The notes beneath the pieces were generated by a model, which saw only the letters and a program-made list of their open reading frames with translations, did no database searches and had not been told where the DNA came from. Shown here one piece after another: positions 51,987 to 60,759 of a DNA stretch of 64,000 bases. Numbering within the stretch: the first letter of the stretch is position 1; every line of letters begins with the position of its first letter. Both the position numbers and the translations under genes were made by a program. The DNA lies in contig JALEZW010000071.1 of the NCBI GenBank assembly GCA_022772675.1, positions 62,001 through 126,000 of the forward strand. The letters are read 5' to 3'. The DNA is from Agathobacter sp. (lineage in GTDB: Bacteria > Bacillota > Clostridia > Lachnospirales > Lachnospiraceae).

Positions 51987-53342
51987 TTAATTTTCCGCTT
52001 CTGCAGCTTTTATCATGATCGCACACTCGATACGTTTCTTCTGCAGCTCACAACCCAGATCATAGGCATCCGTGATACTTCCATGAAAATTGTATGAGTT
52101 TGCGGCACATCCACCACTACAATAGAATTTGGCAAAGCAGTTCCGGCATTTTTCTTTGGCATAGACATTACAGCACTTAAATTCGTCCCGAATGTCTGTC
52201 CTTTTAATACCATCCCAGACATTACCCATCAGAAAATCTTCGTTTCCCACGAACTGATGACAGGGATATAAATCCCCCCAGGGGGTAACCGCAAGATATT
52301 CAGTTCCCGAACCACAGCCGGATAAACGTTTATAAACACAGGGTCCACCTTCCAGATCAATCATGAAATGGAAGAAATTGAAGGCTTTTCCCTCTTTCTT
52401 CCGGCGAACCATCTCTGCAGCCAGCTTATCATACTCCTCAAAAAGAACCGGAAGATCTTCTTCTCTCAGCGCATACTCATCCTCCGGCTGCGCCACAACC
52501 GGCTCTACGGAAATCTGCTTAAATCCCAGATCTGCCAAATGCAGGACATCTTTAGAAAAATCGGTATTAAAATGCGTATAGGTTCCCCGGACGTAATAGC
52601 GTTCCTGATTCCGGCTCTCTGCCAGCTTCTGGAATTTCGGCACAATGAGGTCATAACTTCCCGTACCATTCCGGAAGGGGCGCATCCTGTCATGTACCTC
52701 CTTACGGCCATCAATACTTAAGACAACATTGTCCATCTCTTTGTTGGCAAATTCCATGACATCGTCATTTAACAGTACCCCATTGGTTGTGAGGGTAAAA
52801 CGGAAATGTTTGTCATGCAGTTTCTCCTGCTCCCTTCCGTATGCCACCAGCTGTTTTACCACATCGAAATTCATAAGGGGCTCACCGCCAAAGAAATCCA
52901 CTTCCAGATTCTTTCGGTTTCCGGAATTGGCAATCAGAAAATCCAGTGCCTGTTTTCCTGTCTCATAGGACATCAACGCCCTTCTTCCGTGGTACTCGCC
53001 CTCCTCTGCAAAGCAGTAACGGCAGGCAAGATTACAGTCATGTGCAATATGTAAACACAGTGCCTTAACTACAGTAGGCCGTTTCTTAAAATCTGTAATT
53101 TTCTGTTCGTAGGTATCTTCTGTAAACAGTTCCTTCTGTCCTATCAGTTCCTGTACTTCTCCGATGGCTTCCTCCAGCTCTGCCCTCGGATACCTGTCCC
53201 CTAATTCTGAAATGATTTCTTCCTTTGAATGATCCTCAAAGAGAGAAATCACATCATAGGTAACATCATCCACCACGTGGATGGCACCGGAATTAACATC
53301 TAAAACAATATCATAGCCGTTGTTCTTAAATTGATGAACCAC
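51987..53342 (-). CDS. scfB: SCIFF peptide radical SAM maturase
   Basis: A 451-residue radical SAM enzyme that installs thioether crosslinks in the SCIFF precursor encoded upstream. The N-terminus is a peptide-binding (RRE-like) region. The SAM cluster motif is CNLACRYCFAEEGEYHG, and the C-terminal SPASM region has many cysteines (GGPCVYKRLSGCGSG, CHQFVG, CCNVYAKEKCRNCFAKFYCSGGCAAN). Start is GUG after AGAGGATATTATA. The pairing with scfA and secDF is the diagnostic clostridial context. Confidence 0.96.
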   Translation of the reverse strand: MVHQFKNNGYDIVLDVNSGAIHVVDDVTYDVISLFEDHSKEEIISELGDRYPRAELEEAIGEVQELIGQKELFTEDTYEQKITDFKKRPTVVKALCLHIAHDCNLACRYCFAEEGEYHGRRALMSYETGKQALDFLIANSGNRKNLEVDFFGGEPLMNFDVVKQLVAYGREQEKLHDKHFRFTLTTNGVLLNDDVMEFANKEMDNVVLSIDGRKEVHDRMRPFRNGTGSYDLIVPKFQKLAESRNQERYYVRGTYTHFNTDFSKDVLHLADLGFKQISVEPVVAQPEDEYALREEDLPVLFEEYDKLAAEMVRRKKEGKAFNFFHFMIDLEGGPCVYKRLSGCGSGTEYLAVTPWGDLYPCHQFVGNEDFLMGNVWDGIKRTDIRDEFKCCNVYAKEKCRNCFAKFYCSGGCAANSYNFHGSITDAYDLGCELQKKRIECAIMIKAAEAEN

Positions 53343-53460
53343 TATAATATCCTCTCTTTCTCCATATATGAAACAATTACCAATATCCCTCTGTCCAATT
53401 GCTCATCATTTTTATAAATTGCATAGAGGGATCATCTCAATTCCTTGCATAAACATAACA

Positions 53461-53558
53461 AGACCGCGCGCGATGCACGCGGTCTGAAATAATCTCCCTC
53501 GCCATTTTAAATCGCTTCGCGATGGGCGCGAGATGGCAAGCAATCTTCGATTACTTGC
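53461..53558 (-). other. Structured spacer between scfA and scfB
   Basis: Three hairpins in under 100 nt: AGACCGCG/CGCGGTCT (53461-53468 with 53478-53485), a CTCG...CCAT / ATGG...CGAG stem with an inner ATCG/CGAT (about 53499-53533), and GCAAGCAATC/GATTACTTGC (53536-53545 with 53549-53558), the last overlapping the scfA stop. None has a T tract. They could stabilise the scfA message or set the peptide-to-enzyme ratio. Confidence 0.6.
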
Positions 53559-53694
53559 ATTTCTCACAAGTCTGGTTGCCGACGGTGCAGGATGTCTTGC
53601 AGGCAGACTGACAGGAAGTCTGGCACTCGCCACATCCGCCTGTCTTTACTGTGTTCTGTAACTTTCTTGTATTTAATGTCTTCACATGCTTCAT
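53551..53694 (-). CDS. scfA: SCIFF ranthipeptide precursor (six cysteines in forty-five)
   Basis: A 47-residue precursor. The leader MKHVKTLNTRKLQNTVKTGG is followed by seven cysteines at 21, 24, 28, 32, 36, 43 and 46. The core GECQTSCQSACKTSC is nearly invariant in this family; the cysteine at 46 is beyond the usual six. ScfB links cysteine sulfur to a threonine or other residue. The AUG at 53694 follows AAAGGAGAG; an upstream frame is ignored. The role of SCIFF peptides is still uncertain; a quorum or stress signal has been suggested. Confidence 0.95.
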   Translation of the reverse strand: MKHVKTLNTRKLQNTVKTGGCGECQTSCQSACKTSCTVGNQTCEKCK

Positions 53695-53736
53695 AAGAAT
53701 CTCTCCTTTGTTGTTAAATTTTCGTCTATCTTTGTT

Positions 53737-53764
53737 ATTATAGCATAGCAATAGAAATATGCAA
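53737..53764 (-). promoter_or_regulatory. Promoter of scfA
   Basis: On the minus strand TTGCAT (53764-53759), 16 bp, TATAAT (53742-53737) with TGC before it (extended -10). Confidence 0.75.
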
Positions 53765-53899
53765 AGTTTTTTTTACGGTTTTTTCTTTCCCTTTGATTCT
53801 CATGGAATATAGGTCTTCAAATGGTCTTCCCGGAAGGGAAAGGGACATATAGGAAATTTTCGTCTATATGTCCCAGCCTGCAAAGATTAATCTCTCCAC

Positions 53900-54319
53900 T
53901 CACATCCCGGGATTTCCCTCGATGGAAACCAGATGCTCTACCATCAGAGCCGTTCCATCCTCCAGCAGAATCCGGTGCTCATATTCATCAATCTTTTTTA
54001 CTTTTCCCGTGATTGTCCGGTAGGCACCGCCCTGCTTTCTTTCATCCGGCTGGAAAAAGGTAAACGTAATCTCCGGTCTCTCAGCGAGATGCTCCCGTAT
54101 CATCTGAAGTCGTTCATCCAGCTGTTCCTTACTGTCCTCATCCAGTTCCACCCATTCCTCCGTAAGCCGCTCCGTCTCCCTGATGGCTGCATCATGCCCG
54201 GTCAGTGCCGCAAAGGGTGAAAACTGTGCCGCCCGGTCATGTATGGACATCTGTGGATGTCTGGCGGAAACATGATGGGGCAGCCGGATAATATCATCAT
54301 ATTTATGTGCATCCTTCAT
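53900..54319 (-). CDS. YolD-like protein
   Basis: A 139-residue protein with the YolD core: ARHPQMSIHDRAAQFSPFAALTGHDAAIRET near the N-terminus and TGKVKKIDEYEHRILLEDGTALMVEHLVSIE at the end. YolD proteins are usually encoded next to UvrX/UmuC-type Y-family polymerases and are thought to assist them. Here it starts 15 nt after such a polymerase, with GGAGGAG before the AUG. Confidence 0.9.
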   Translation of the reverse strand: MKDAHKYDDIIRLPHHVSARHPQMSIHDRAAQFSPFAALTGHDAAIRETERLTEEWVELDEDSKEQLDERLQMIREHLAERPEITFTFFQPDERKQGGAYRTITGKVKKIDEYEHRILLEDGTALMVEHLVSIEGNPGM

Positions 54320-54334
54320 TACAGTGCTCCTCCT

Positions 54335-55867
54335 TCAGGCCTTATGCCCTCCTATCTGCCGGTTTCTTTCCATTGTCATGGCTCCCTCCTGCAGATTCAT
54401 TCCCTTTAACATGGCATTCTTCCCATACTTCTTTTTTACGGCTATCATTGCTTCCTGCAGTTTACGCTCCTTTGCCAGTTTTGCTTCTTCCTGCTCCCGT
54501 TCCTTTTCCAGGGCACTATAATCGGTAAACAGGTTCATCTGCTCATATGCCAGCGACTCTTTTACCTCTCGTTCCTCTGCCAGGTGAGTCGCTGCCACTG
54601 TGACCCTGCGGACCAGAAGCCCAGGGTCAACGATTCTCTCATACAATTCCATGACAGCATCCATAATCCGCTCCGTGGAGGATGTCATCCGTTCCAGGTT
54701 GGCAGTCCCGTGGGCATGCTTTGGAACCTTCCTTCCGTAACGGTCTGTGGTGATTTCTCCCCGGTAATGTTTCTGAATCTCCGGGTTAGACAGATTTTCA
54801 ACGTCATAGCCGATGGTCAGCACCATCTGGTCTGTCACCAGATTCTTCTCTACAAGGTCCAAAACCAGAAGATCCGTCATCTCCCGTACAATAAGTTTTG
54901 CCTTGTCATAATCATAGGGTGTTTTCAGTACCTGTCCGGAACTTAAGCTGTTGGTCTCCGGTTTATATGCTTTGATACTCTCAATGGTTACCGGCTCCCA
55001 CCCCCAGGCATGGTCTATCAGAAGCTCTGCATTGACGCCAAACAGCTTATACAGCAGGTCCTCATTGTAGTAATCCTTCGGGCCTCCCAGGGAACATCTT
55101 GCGATATCTCCCATGGTATAAAGGCCCACACTCTCCAGTTTCTTCTGATACCCCCGTCCCACTCTCCAGAAGTCCGTAAGAGGTCTGTGATCCCACAAAA
55201 GCTCACGATAGCTCATCTCGTCCAGCTCCCCAATCCGGACTCCGTTTTCATCCGGTGTCACATGCTTTGCCACAACATCCATAGCCACTTTGCATACATA
55301 TAAATTGCTGCCAATGCCTGCTGTGGCAGTAATTCCGGTCTCATCCACAATATCCTTAATGATTCTGGAAGCCAGTTCCCTGGCTGTCATGTGGTAAGTT
55401 CCCAGATAATGGGTCACATCCATGAACACCTCATCAATGGAATAAACATGGATATCCTCCGGCGCAATATACCTGAGATAAATATCATAGATTCTGGTGC
55501 TGTATTGCATGTAAAATGCCATCCTTGGCGGCGCAATAATATAACTCAGTTCTAGTTCCGGATGTTCCCTTAATTCTTCCGACAGATAAGAGGAGCCCAG
55601 AAACTTCCCGCCCGGTGCCCTGCTTTTCCTCTCTCTGTTCACCTCCTTCACACGCTGAACCACTTCAAATAACCTGGCTCTGCCTGCAATCCCATAGGCT
55701 TTCAGCGAAGGAGAAACCGCAAGGCAGATGGTCTTTTCCGTCCTGGCGGCATCTGCCACCACCAGATTGGTGGTCAGAGGATCAAGCTGGCGTTCCACAC
55801 ACTCCACCGAAGCATAAAAGGATTTCAGATCAATTGCGATATAGGTATGCTGTTCCTGCTTAGCCAT
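54335..55867 (-). CDS. Y-family translesion DNA polymerase (UmuC/UvrX type)
   Basis: A 510-residue polymerase. IAIDLKSFYASVECVER and VYSIDEVFMDVTHYLG provide the metal-binding carboxylates, TGITATAGIGSNLYVCKVAMD the finger region, and FWRVGRGYQKKLESVGLYTMGDIA the helix-hairpin-helix. QMNLF near residue 455 is a beta-clamp binding motif. The tail is a Lys/Glu-rich helix. It copies damaged DNA and raises mutation. The promoter has a LexA-like box, so SOS control is likely. It is paired with a YolD gene. Confidence 0.93.
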   Translation of the reverse strand: MAKQEQHTYIAIDLKSFYASVECVERQLDPLTTNLVVADAARTEKTICLAVSPSLKAYGIAGRARLFEVVQRVKEVNRERKSRAPGGKFLGSSYLSEELREHPELELSYIIAPPRMAFYMQYSTRIYDIYLRYIAPEDIHVYSIDEVFMDVTHYLGTYHMTARELASRIIKDIVDETGITATAGIGSNLYVCKVAMDVVAKHVTPDENGVRIGELDEMSYRELLWDHRPLTDFWRVGRGYQKKLESVGLYTMGDIARCSLGGPKDYYNEDLLYKLFGVNAELLIDHAWGWEPVTIESIKAYKPETNSLSSGQVLKTPYDYDKAKLIVREMTDLLVLDLVEKNLVTDQMVLTIGYDVENLSNPEIQKHYRGEITTDRYGRKVPKHAHGTANLERMTSSTERIMDAVMELYERIVDPGLLVRRVTVAATHLAEEREVKESLAYEQMNLFTDYSALEKEREQEEAKLAKERKLQEAMIAVKKKYGKNAMLKGMNLQEGAMTMERNRQIGGHKA

Positions 55868-55907
55868 TCTTTGTCCCTTTCTTCCCCGGATTTATTTTAT
55901 GGAATAT

Positions 55908-55928
55908 ATTATACCAGAAAATTCGTTC
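55908..55928 (-). promoter_or_regulatory. Promoter and LexA-like box of the Y-family polymerase
   Basis: On the minus strand GAACGAATTTTC (55928-55917) matches the Gram-positive SOS core GAAC-N4-GTTC at 7 of 8 positions. TATAAT follows at 55913-55908, preceded by TGG (extended -10). Operator and -10 almost touch, which suits repression. Confidence 0.6.
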
Positions 55929-55971
55929 GATTATTAGTCCCTTTTTATTTCACGCACATAACCATGAAGAA

Positions 55972-56394
55972 CTATTTTTTCGGTGGACTGGACTTTCGGG
56001 ATGAAATGGCACCTGCCAGGGCTCCTGCCATGCAAAGGAACAGCACCGGAATCATATCCTTAGAAAACCCCGGCATTACCTGTCTCTGAAACAGGGTGCA
56101 TACATATAACAACCCAAAAAAGAGTGCTCCCAAAATCAGGGCAATAAACCAGGATGACGTTCCGTAGATTCCCTTTACAATTTTCCCGCCAATCATGCAG
56201 GGAAGGAAATAAATTACGGTAAGTCCTGCCCGAATGACTTCCGCGGATAACTTTTTCTCATAGGAAATCCATGCCCAGAAAAAGAAAAACGACGCTGCCA
56301 TCATGCAGGTAACCAGAAAAGCACCTGCAAATTTTGCGCCGTTTCTCTTTTTTATTTTTTCCTCATTGTTTTCTTTTTTTTCTTCCTGCACCAC
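55972..56394 (-). CDS. TIGR04086-type four-helix membrane protein
   Basis: A 140-residue protein with a charged N-terminus (QEEKKENNEEKIKKRNG), four membrane helices and a basic tail. The GKIVKGIYGTSSWFIALILGALFFGLLY and LFLCMAGALAGAISSRK segments match the TIGR04086 family, often encoded near SCIFF and secDF genes in Clostridia. Function is unknown. Start is GUG after GGAGG. Here the polymerase-YolD pair separates it from scfA. Confidence 0.78.
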   Translation of the reverse strand: MVQEEKKENNEEKIKKRNGAKFAGAFLVTCMMAASFFFFWAWISYEKKLSAEVIRAGLTVIYFLPCMIGGKIVKGIYGTSSWFIALILGALFFGLLYVCTLFQRQVMPGFSKDMIPVLFLCMAGALAGAISSRKSSPPKK

Positions 56395-56465
56395 AGGCCT
56401 CCGCAGTTTTTCTTACTACATATCCTATGACAGGGGCCCAAAAATATGAACTATAACAACTTAAT

Positions 56466-57857
56466 TTACAACTCGCAGTTATTGACAGTTCTCGGAAATG
56501 GAATGACATCACGGATATTCGTCATGCCGGTCAGATACATGACGCAGCGCTCAAAGCCGAGACCGAAGCCCGCATGTCTGGCTGAACCGTATTTTCTGAG
56601 ATCCAGGTAAAATTTATAATCTTCTTCCTTAAGTCCCAGTTCCTGCATCCGCGCTAAAAGCTTATCGTAATCGTCCTCTCTCTGGCTTCCCCCGATAATC
56701 TCACCGATGCCCGGAACCAGGCAATCCACTGCTGCAACGGTTTTCCCGTCATCGTTTAACTTCATATAAAAGGCCTTGATTTCCTTCGGATAATCCGTCA
56801 CAAATACCGGGCGCTTAAAAATCTTTTCCGTCAGATACCGCTCATGCTCGGTCTGCAGGTCACAGCCCCAGGATACCTTATAATCAAACTTGTCATTATG
56901 CTTAGTAAGAAGTTTAACTGCCTCCGTATAGGTAATGCGGGCAAAATCATTGCTTACCACATTTTCCAGCCGGTCTAAAAGTCCTTTGTCCACAAAACTG
57001 TTAAGGAAAGCCATCTCCTCCGGCGCATGCTCCAATACATAGTTTATCACATATTTTAACATGCTCTCGGCCAGCATCATATCGTCCTCAAGATCTGCAA
57101 AAGCAATTTCCGGTTCAATCATCCAGAACTCTGCCGCATGCCTTGTGGTATTGGAATTTTCTGCCCGGAAAGTGGGGCCAAAGGTGTAAATATTCTTAAA
57201 TGCCATGGCATAGGTCTCGCCGTTTAACTGGCCGGACACGGTGAGATTGGTGGGTTTCCCAAAGAAATCCTTAGAATAATCCACGCTGCCATCGGGATTT
57301 CTCGGAGGATTGTCAATGTCCAATGTGGTAACCTGAAACATCTCCCCTGCTCCCTCACAGTCACTTCCGGTTATGAGGGGTGTATTTACATACACAAAAT
57401 CCCTCTCCTGAAAAAATTGGTGGATAGCGTAGGCACACAGAGAACGCACCCGGAATACTGCCTCAAAGGTATTGGTTCTGGGGCGCAGATGGGAAATCGT
57501 GCGCAGGTACTCAAAGGTATGACGCTTTTTCTGCAAGGGATAATCCGGTGTGGAAGCCCCCTCAACCGTAACCTCCTCTGCCTGAATTTCGAAGGGCTGT
57601 CTTGCCTCCGGTGTCAGCACCAGCTGTCCCGTTACAATAACGGCTGCCCCCACGTTAATCCTGCACACCTCGTCATAGTTTTCCAGTCCGTTTCCATATA
57701 CCACCTGGATTGGCTCAAAAAATGTTCCGTCGTTTACCACAATAAATCCGAAATTTTTGGAATTCCGGTTGCTTCTGACCCATCCGCCAATGGTCACTTT
57801 CTGATTCTCATACCTGACCTTATCCCGGAAAATATCCCTGATATTCACTAAATCCAT
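56466..57857 (-). CDS. asnS: Asparaginyl-tRNA synthetase
   Basis: A 463-residue class IIb enzyme. The N-terminal OB fold ([25 protein letters not shown]) binds the anticodon. Motif 2 is [21 protein letters not shown] and motif 3 [13 protein letters not shown]. The NT in [10 protein letters not shown] and the overall length separate it from AspRS. CGGAGG precedes the AUG. It starts 29 nt after the trigger-factor-like lipoprotein gene, so it is probably cotranscribed with it; no T-box is present. Confidence 0.96.
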   Translation of the reverse strand: MDLVNIRDIFRDKVRYENQKVTIGGWVRSNRNSKNFGFIVVNDGTFFEPIQVVYGNGLENYDEVCRINVGAAVIVTGQLVLTPEARQPFEIQAEEVTVEGASTPDYPLQKKRHTFEYLRTISHLRPRTNTFEAVFRVRSLCAYAIHQFFQERDFVYVNTPLITGSDCEGAGEMFQVTTLDIDNPPRNPDGSVDYSKDFFGKPTNLTVSGQLNGETYAMAFKNIYTFGPTFRAENSNTTRHAAEFWMIEPEIAFADLEDDMMLAESMLKYVINYVLEHAPEEMAFLNSFVDKGLLDRLENVVSNDFARITYTEAVKLLTKHNDKFDYKVSWGCDLQTEHERYLTEKIFKRPVFVTDYPKEIKAFYMKLNDDGKTVAAVDCLVPGIGEIIGGSQREDDYDKLLARMQELGLKEEDYKFYLDLRKYGSARHAGFGLGFERCVMYLTGMTNIRDVIPFPRTVNNCEL

Positions 57858-57886
57858 GTCATGCCTCCGTTAATTTTCCCGACATA

Positions 57887-59092
57887 TTACTGCTCTGTTG
57901 TTTCCTCTGTTTCCGTATCCGGCTCTACCGTAATATTCGCATTTTCCACAACAAAGGAAATTGCCTTATTGACGACATAGAGCTGGCGGAGTGTTTTCTT
58001 ACCATCTTCCTTATTGCCCACACCGTAGTACTCATAGACCTGATCCTCTGTGGTCATCTCGCTGTTTCCGGAATTTGTCAGATATTCCACAAACTTTTTG
58101 AAATCATCCTCATCCACCTTGATGCCCTCAAGCTCTGCAATTCTGCCAAAAATAAATTCAATCTTGATCTGCTTTTCCATCATCTCTTTCCAGCTGGCCT
58201 TCAGATCTTTGACTGTGGTATTACTATTTGCCGCATAGTCTTCCAGAGTCTGGGTATCATTACAGTTATCCTTCTCAAACTCCTTCTGGTATTCTGCCAT
58301 ACGGGCAGCCATGTAATCATCCGGAATCTTCACTTCGCTGTTGGCCAGCAGATAATCCTCTACCTCTGTAATGCTTGCCTGGGTCTTGGAATTCTTTGCC
58401 TGATTTTCCAACACATCGCGGACATATGCGGTCAGGTCCTTTTTAGTGGTAATCTTCTGCTCCGAAAATGCATTAGCAACCATATCATCTGTCAGCGTGT
58501 CCATCGTAACCGGTGCATAGATTCCTTTAATCTTAAATTTGAAAGTAACCTGTTTCCCCGCCAGATCTGCAGACTGGTAATCCTCAGGAAAAGTCACATC
58601 CGAGCTTGCCTCTCCGCCAACCTTTGCTCCAATCAGTCCATCTGCAAAACCGTCTACATAATTGCTCTTATTGGTCACATCATAGTTATTGCTGACATCA
58701 AACATCACATCCTCAGCAGAACCATTATCAAAGGCCTCTCCATCCAGATATCCGGTATAATCGATTTTGACATAGTCCCCTTCCTTTACCGTATCGTGGT
58801 CTTTCACCTCCACACCGGTAATTCCATAATATGGGAGAAGAGACAGGATGCTTTCCTCCACCTGCTTATCCGTCACATCATAATTTCCCTGGATGGTTAC
58901 GTCTATCCCCTTGTAATCTCCAAGCTTCGTCACCTGCTTCTCTAAATTGATATCCATATTCGCACTGCTTTTTCCGTCAAATACCTCACTGGCACTTTCC
59001 TGGGTATCCGTCTGTTTATTATTGTTTCCACATGCCCCAAAGGACAATGCTGTGGTCATACACAAAAGAAGCGCAATTACTCTTTTCTTCAT
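57887..59092 (-). CDS. Trigger factor/FKBP-type lipoprotein peptidyl-prolyl isomerase
   Basis: A 401-residue secreted protein. A signal peptide ends in LSFGAC, a lipobox, so it is a lipoprotein on the outer face of the membrane. The middle holds an FKBP domain (VKEGDYVKIDYTGYLDGEAFDNGSAEDV, FADGLIGAKVGGEASSDVTFPEDY) and the C-terminal half a trigger-factor-like helical region (VEDYLLANSEVKIPDDYMAARMAEY). There is no N-terminal ribosome-binding domain, so it is not cytosolic Tig. It probably folds exported proteins. AUG at 59092 is chosen over a longer frame. Confidence 0.9.
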   Translation of the reverse strand: MKKRVIALLLCMTTALSFGACGNNNKQTDTQESASEVFDGKSSANMDINLEKQVTKLGDYKGIDVTIQGNYDVTDKQVEESILSLLPYYGITGVEVKDHDTVKEGDYVKIDYTGYLDGEAFDNGSAEDVMFDVSNNYDVTNKSNYVDGFADGLIGAKVGGEASSDVTFPEDYQSADLAGKQVTFKFKIKGIYAPVTMDTLTDDMVANAFSEQKITTKKDLTAYVRDVLENQAKNSKTQASITEVEDYLLANSEVKIPDDYMAARMAEYQKEFEKDNCNDTQTLEDYAANSNTTVKDLKASWKEMMEKQIKIEFIFGRIAELEGIKVDEDDFKKFVEYLTNSGNSEMTTEDQVYEYYGVGNKEDGKKTLRQLYVVNKAISFVVENANITVEPDTETEETTEQ

Positions 59093-59250
59093 TTTTACTG
59101 AATCCTTCCTTTTTATTATTTGTTCTATATAGAATGACCTATAACTAATTAAACATACCATAAATCCGCAGAAAATACAAACAGTAAAGTTGATTTTTGC
59201 GGAATTCTTTGTTACAATGAGTTTCAGTATAAAATAGGAGGAAACCTGCG

Positions 59251-59802
59251 ATGGGTAAATTAGGAATTGTATTACTGGTAATTGCCATTGTCCTGGTGGT
59301 TACCATGGTTGTCCTGTACTTTCTCGGAAAAAAGGCACAGAAGAAGAAAGAGGAACAGGACGAGCAGATGAAAGCTGTCGCCCAGACAGTAACGATGCTG
59401 GTAATTGACAAGAAACGAATGAAGCTTAGGGATGCCGGACTTCCTGCCCAGGTAATGGAACAGACCAACAAAATGATGCAGCGTGCAAAGATGCCGATTG
59501 TCAAGGCAAAAGTTGGTCCGAAAATCACAACTTTCATTGCCGACGAACAGATTTTTGATGAGATTCCGGTCAGAAAGGAAATTAAGGCAACTGTCAGTGG
59601 TCTTTACATCACCGCTATCCGGGGTCTTCGTGGTCCGTTGGAAAAGCCGGAAAAGAAGAAAAAGAACCTCCGGGCAAAGCTTCAGGCAAAATATGACGAG
59701 GCCAATGCCCAGTTAAAAGAGGAAGAGGCTAAAGAAGCGAAGGCTAAGGCGGAAAAAGCAAAACAGAAGGAAATGAAAAAGAAGCTGAAACAGAAAGTAT
59801 AG
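59251..59802 (+). CDS. Single-pass, Lys-rich membrane protein
   Basis: I do not recognise this 183-residue protein. Residues 3-26 are one hydrophobic helix (IVLLVIAIVLVVTMVVLYF), followed at once by Lys-rich KKAQKKKEEQ, so the rest is cytoplasmic. The middle (about 45-125) looks globular, with KMPIVKAKVGPKITTFIADEQ and IPVRKEIKATVSGLYITAI. The tail from 130 is a long charged, probably coiled-coil helix of Ala, Lys and Glu. GGAGGAAA precedes the AUG. It is on its own on the plus strand. Confidence 0.75.
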   Translation: MGKLGIVLLVIAIVLVVTMVVLYFLGKKAQKKKEEQDEQMKAVAQTVTMLVIDKKRMKLRDAGLPAQVMEQTNKMMQRAKMPIVKAKVGPKITTFIADEQIFDEIPVRKEIKATVSGLYITAIRGLRGPLEKPEKKKKNLRAKLQAKYDEANAQLKEEEAKEAKAKAEKAKQKEMKKKLKQKV

Positions 59803-59814
59803 GAGAACATCATA

Positions 59815-60213
59815 ATGGGAAGATTCGTAATCGTGTGTTAAACAAAGACCGGGCTTTTATCTGCAACAGCAGACCCCGAAGATTCGGCAAGTCCATCACG
59901 GCAAATATGCTTACAGCCTATTACAGCAAAGGCTGTGACTCTGAAGAAATGTTTTCCGGACTTGCAATCAGTCAAAAAAAATTTTAAAAGATACCTGAAT
60001 CAATTTGATGTGATTCATCTTGATATCCAATGGTGTATGATGGATGCCAAAATCTTTGCAAAGTATATCGGCTTTACAGAAGAAGAGGTTCAAAAATTAT
60101 GTAAAAAATATCCGGAATCCCTAAAACAATATACCGGTAAGATTCTTCTTGTGGGAATCAACTATGACAAAAAGACCAGGCAACATGAGTGCATAATTGA
60201 AAAATTAGAATAA
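59815..60213 (+). pseudogene. Eroded AAA-ATPase (DUF1703/PD-(D/E)XK type) pseudogene
   Basis: Three pieces of one protein family survive in order. MGRFV at 59815 is followed by a stop in that frame; another frame reads AFICNSRPRRFGKSITANML with a Walker-A-like GKS and YYSKGCDSEEMFSGL; a third begins FKRYLNQFDVIHLDIQW and jumps to IFAKYIGFTEEEVQKLC, then ILLVGINYDKKTRQHECIIEKLE, the usual C-terminal end. The full protein is about 500-600 residues; two large parts are deleted and at least one frameshift is present. The 279-nt open frame at 59935-60213 is not a gene. Confidence 0.85.
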
Positions 60214-60234
60214 ACGGGAAAGAGGAACTCCGTA

Positions 60235-60729
60235 ATGATCAAAGACATCATACTGTCAATTAAAAGTTTGCAGATAACAGAAAATGATGAAAGCGACACG
60301 ATGGAAGTGATTACCCCCGGAGATTATTATTTCCGGAATGGAAAGCATTTTTTTCTCTACGAAGAAACAGCCGAGGGAGAGAATGAAACAACAAGGAATA
60401 TGATCAAGGTGACTGACAACTATATGGAACTGACGAAAAAGGGGTCCGTCAGTGTCCATATGATTTTTGAGTGCGGAAAGAAACATGTCACCTATTATCA
60501 TACGCCCTACGGAAGCCTGCTGGTTGGGATTGAAGCCTGTCGGATTGAGGTTTTCGAGGAAGATGACCAGATTACGGTGGAAGCAGAGTATGCTCTGGAA
60601 ATCAATGATGAGCATCTGGCAGACTGCCATATCCGGCTCCAGGCAACTTCTAATGTTACTATTCACAGCCCCTCATCCACATGCGAGGTCCCGCCGGCTT
60701 CGCCTGCTTTCCCGCTCCTGCGGAGCTAA
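60235..60729 (+). CDS. DUF1934 beta-barrel protein
   Basis: A 164-residue protein. GDYYFRNGKHFFLYEET, ITVEAEYALEINDEHLADCHIRLQA and the intervening strands match DUF1934 (YwiB-like), a small calycin-like barrel of unknown function. The family normally ends soon after the last strand. Here the last 18 residues (SSTCEVPPASPAFPLLRS) come from a GC-rich hairpin element at 60671-60749, so the C-terminus may be altered. The start has GGGAAAGAGGA upstream. Confidence 0.85.
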   Translation: MIKDIILSIKSLQITENDESDTMEVITPGDYYFRNGKHFFLYEETAEGENETTRNMIKVTDNYMELTKKGSVSVHMIFECGKKHVTYYHTPYGSLLVGIEACRIEVFEEDDQITVEAEYALEINDEHLADCHIRLQATSNVTIHSPSSTCEVPPASPAFPLLRS

Positions 60730-60749
60730 GATTGCTTATGAGGATGAGG
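60671..60749. repeat. GC-rich hairpin element at the DUF1934 stop
   Basis: CCTCATCC (60671-60678) pairs with GGATGAGG (60742-60749), and the matching CAT/ATG bases extend the arms. An inner GCTCC/GGAGC hairpin lies at 60714-60726. The 79-bp element is richer in GC than its surroundings, spans the DUF1934 stop and ends close to the spoIIR stop, so it may act as a convergent terminator. It looks like an inserted palindromic element. Confidence 0.65.
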
Positions 60750-60759
60750 TTCCTGCTTC

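Noticed and set aside
59935-60213. 92-codon frame as an intact gene
   Set aside because: Its parts match the middle and the very end of a longer AAA-ATPase family, joined by a deletion, so it is a pseudogene fragment.
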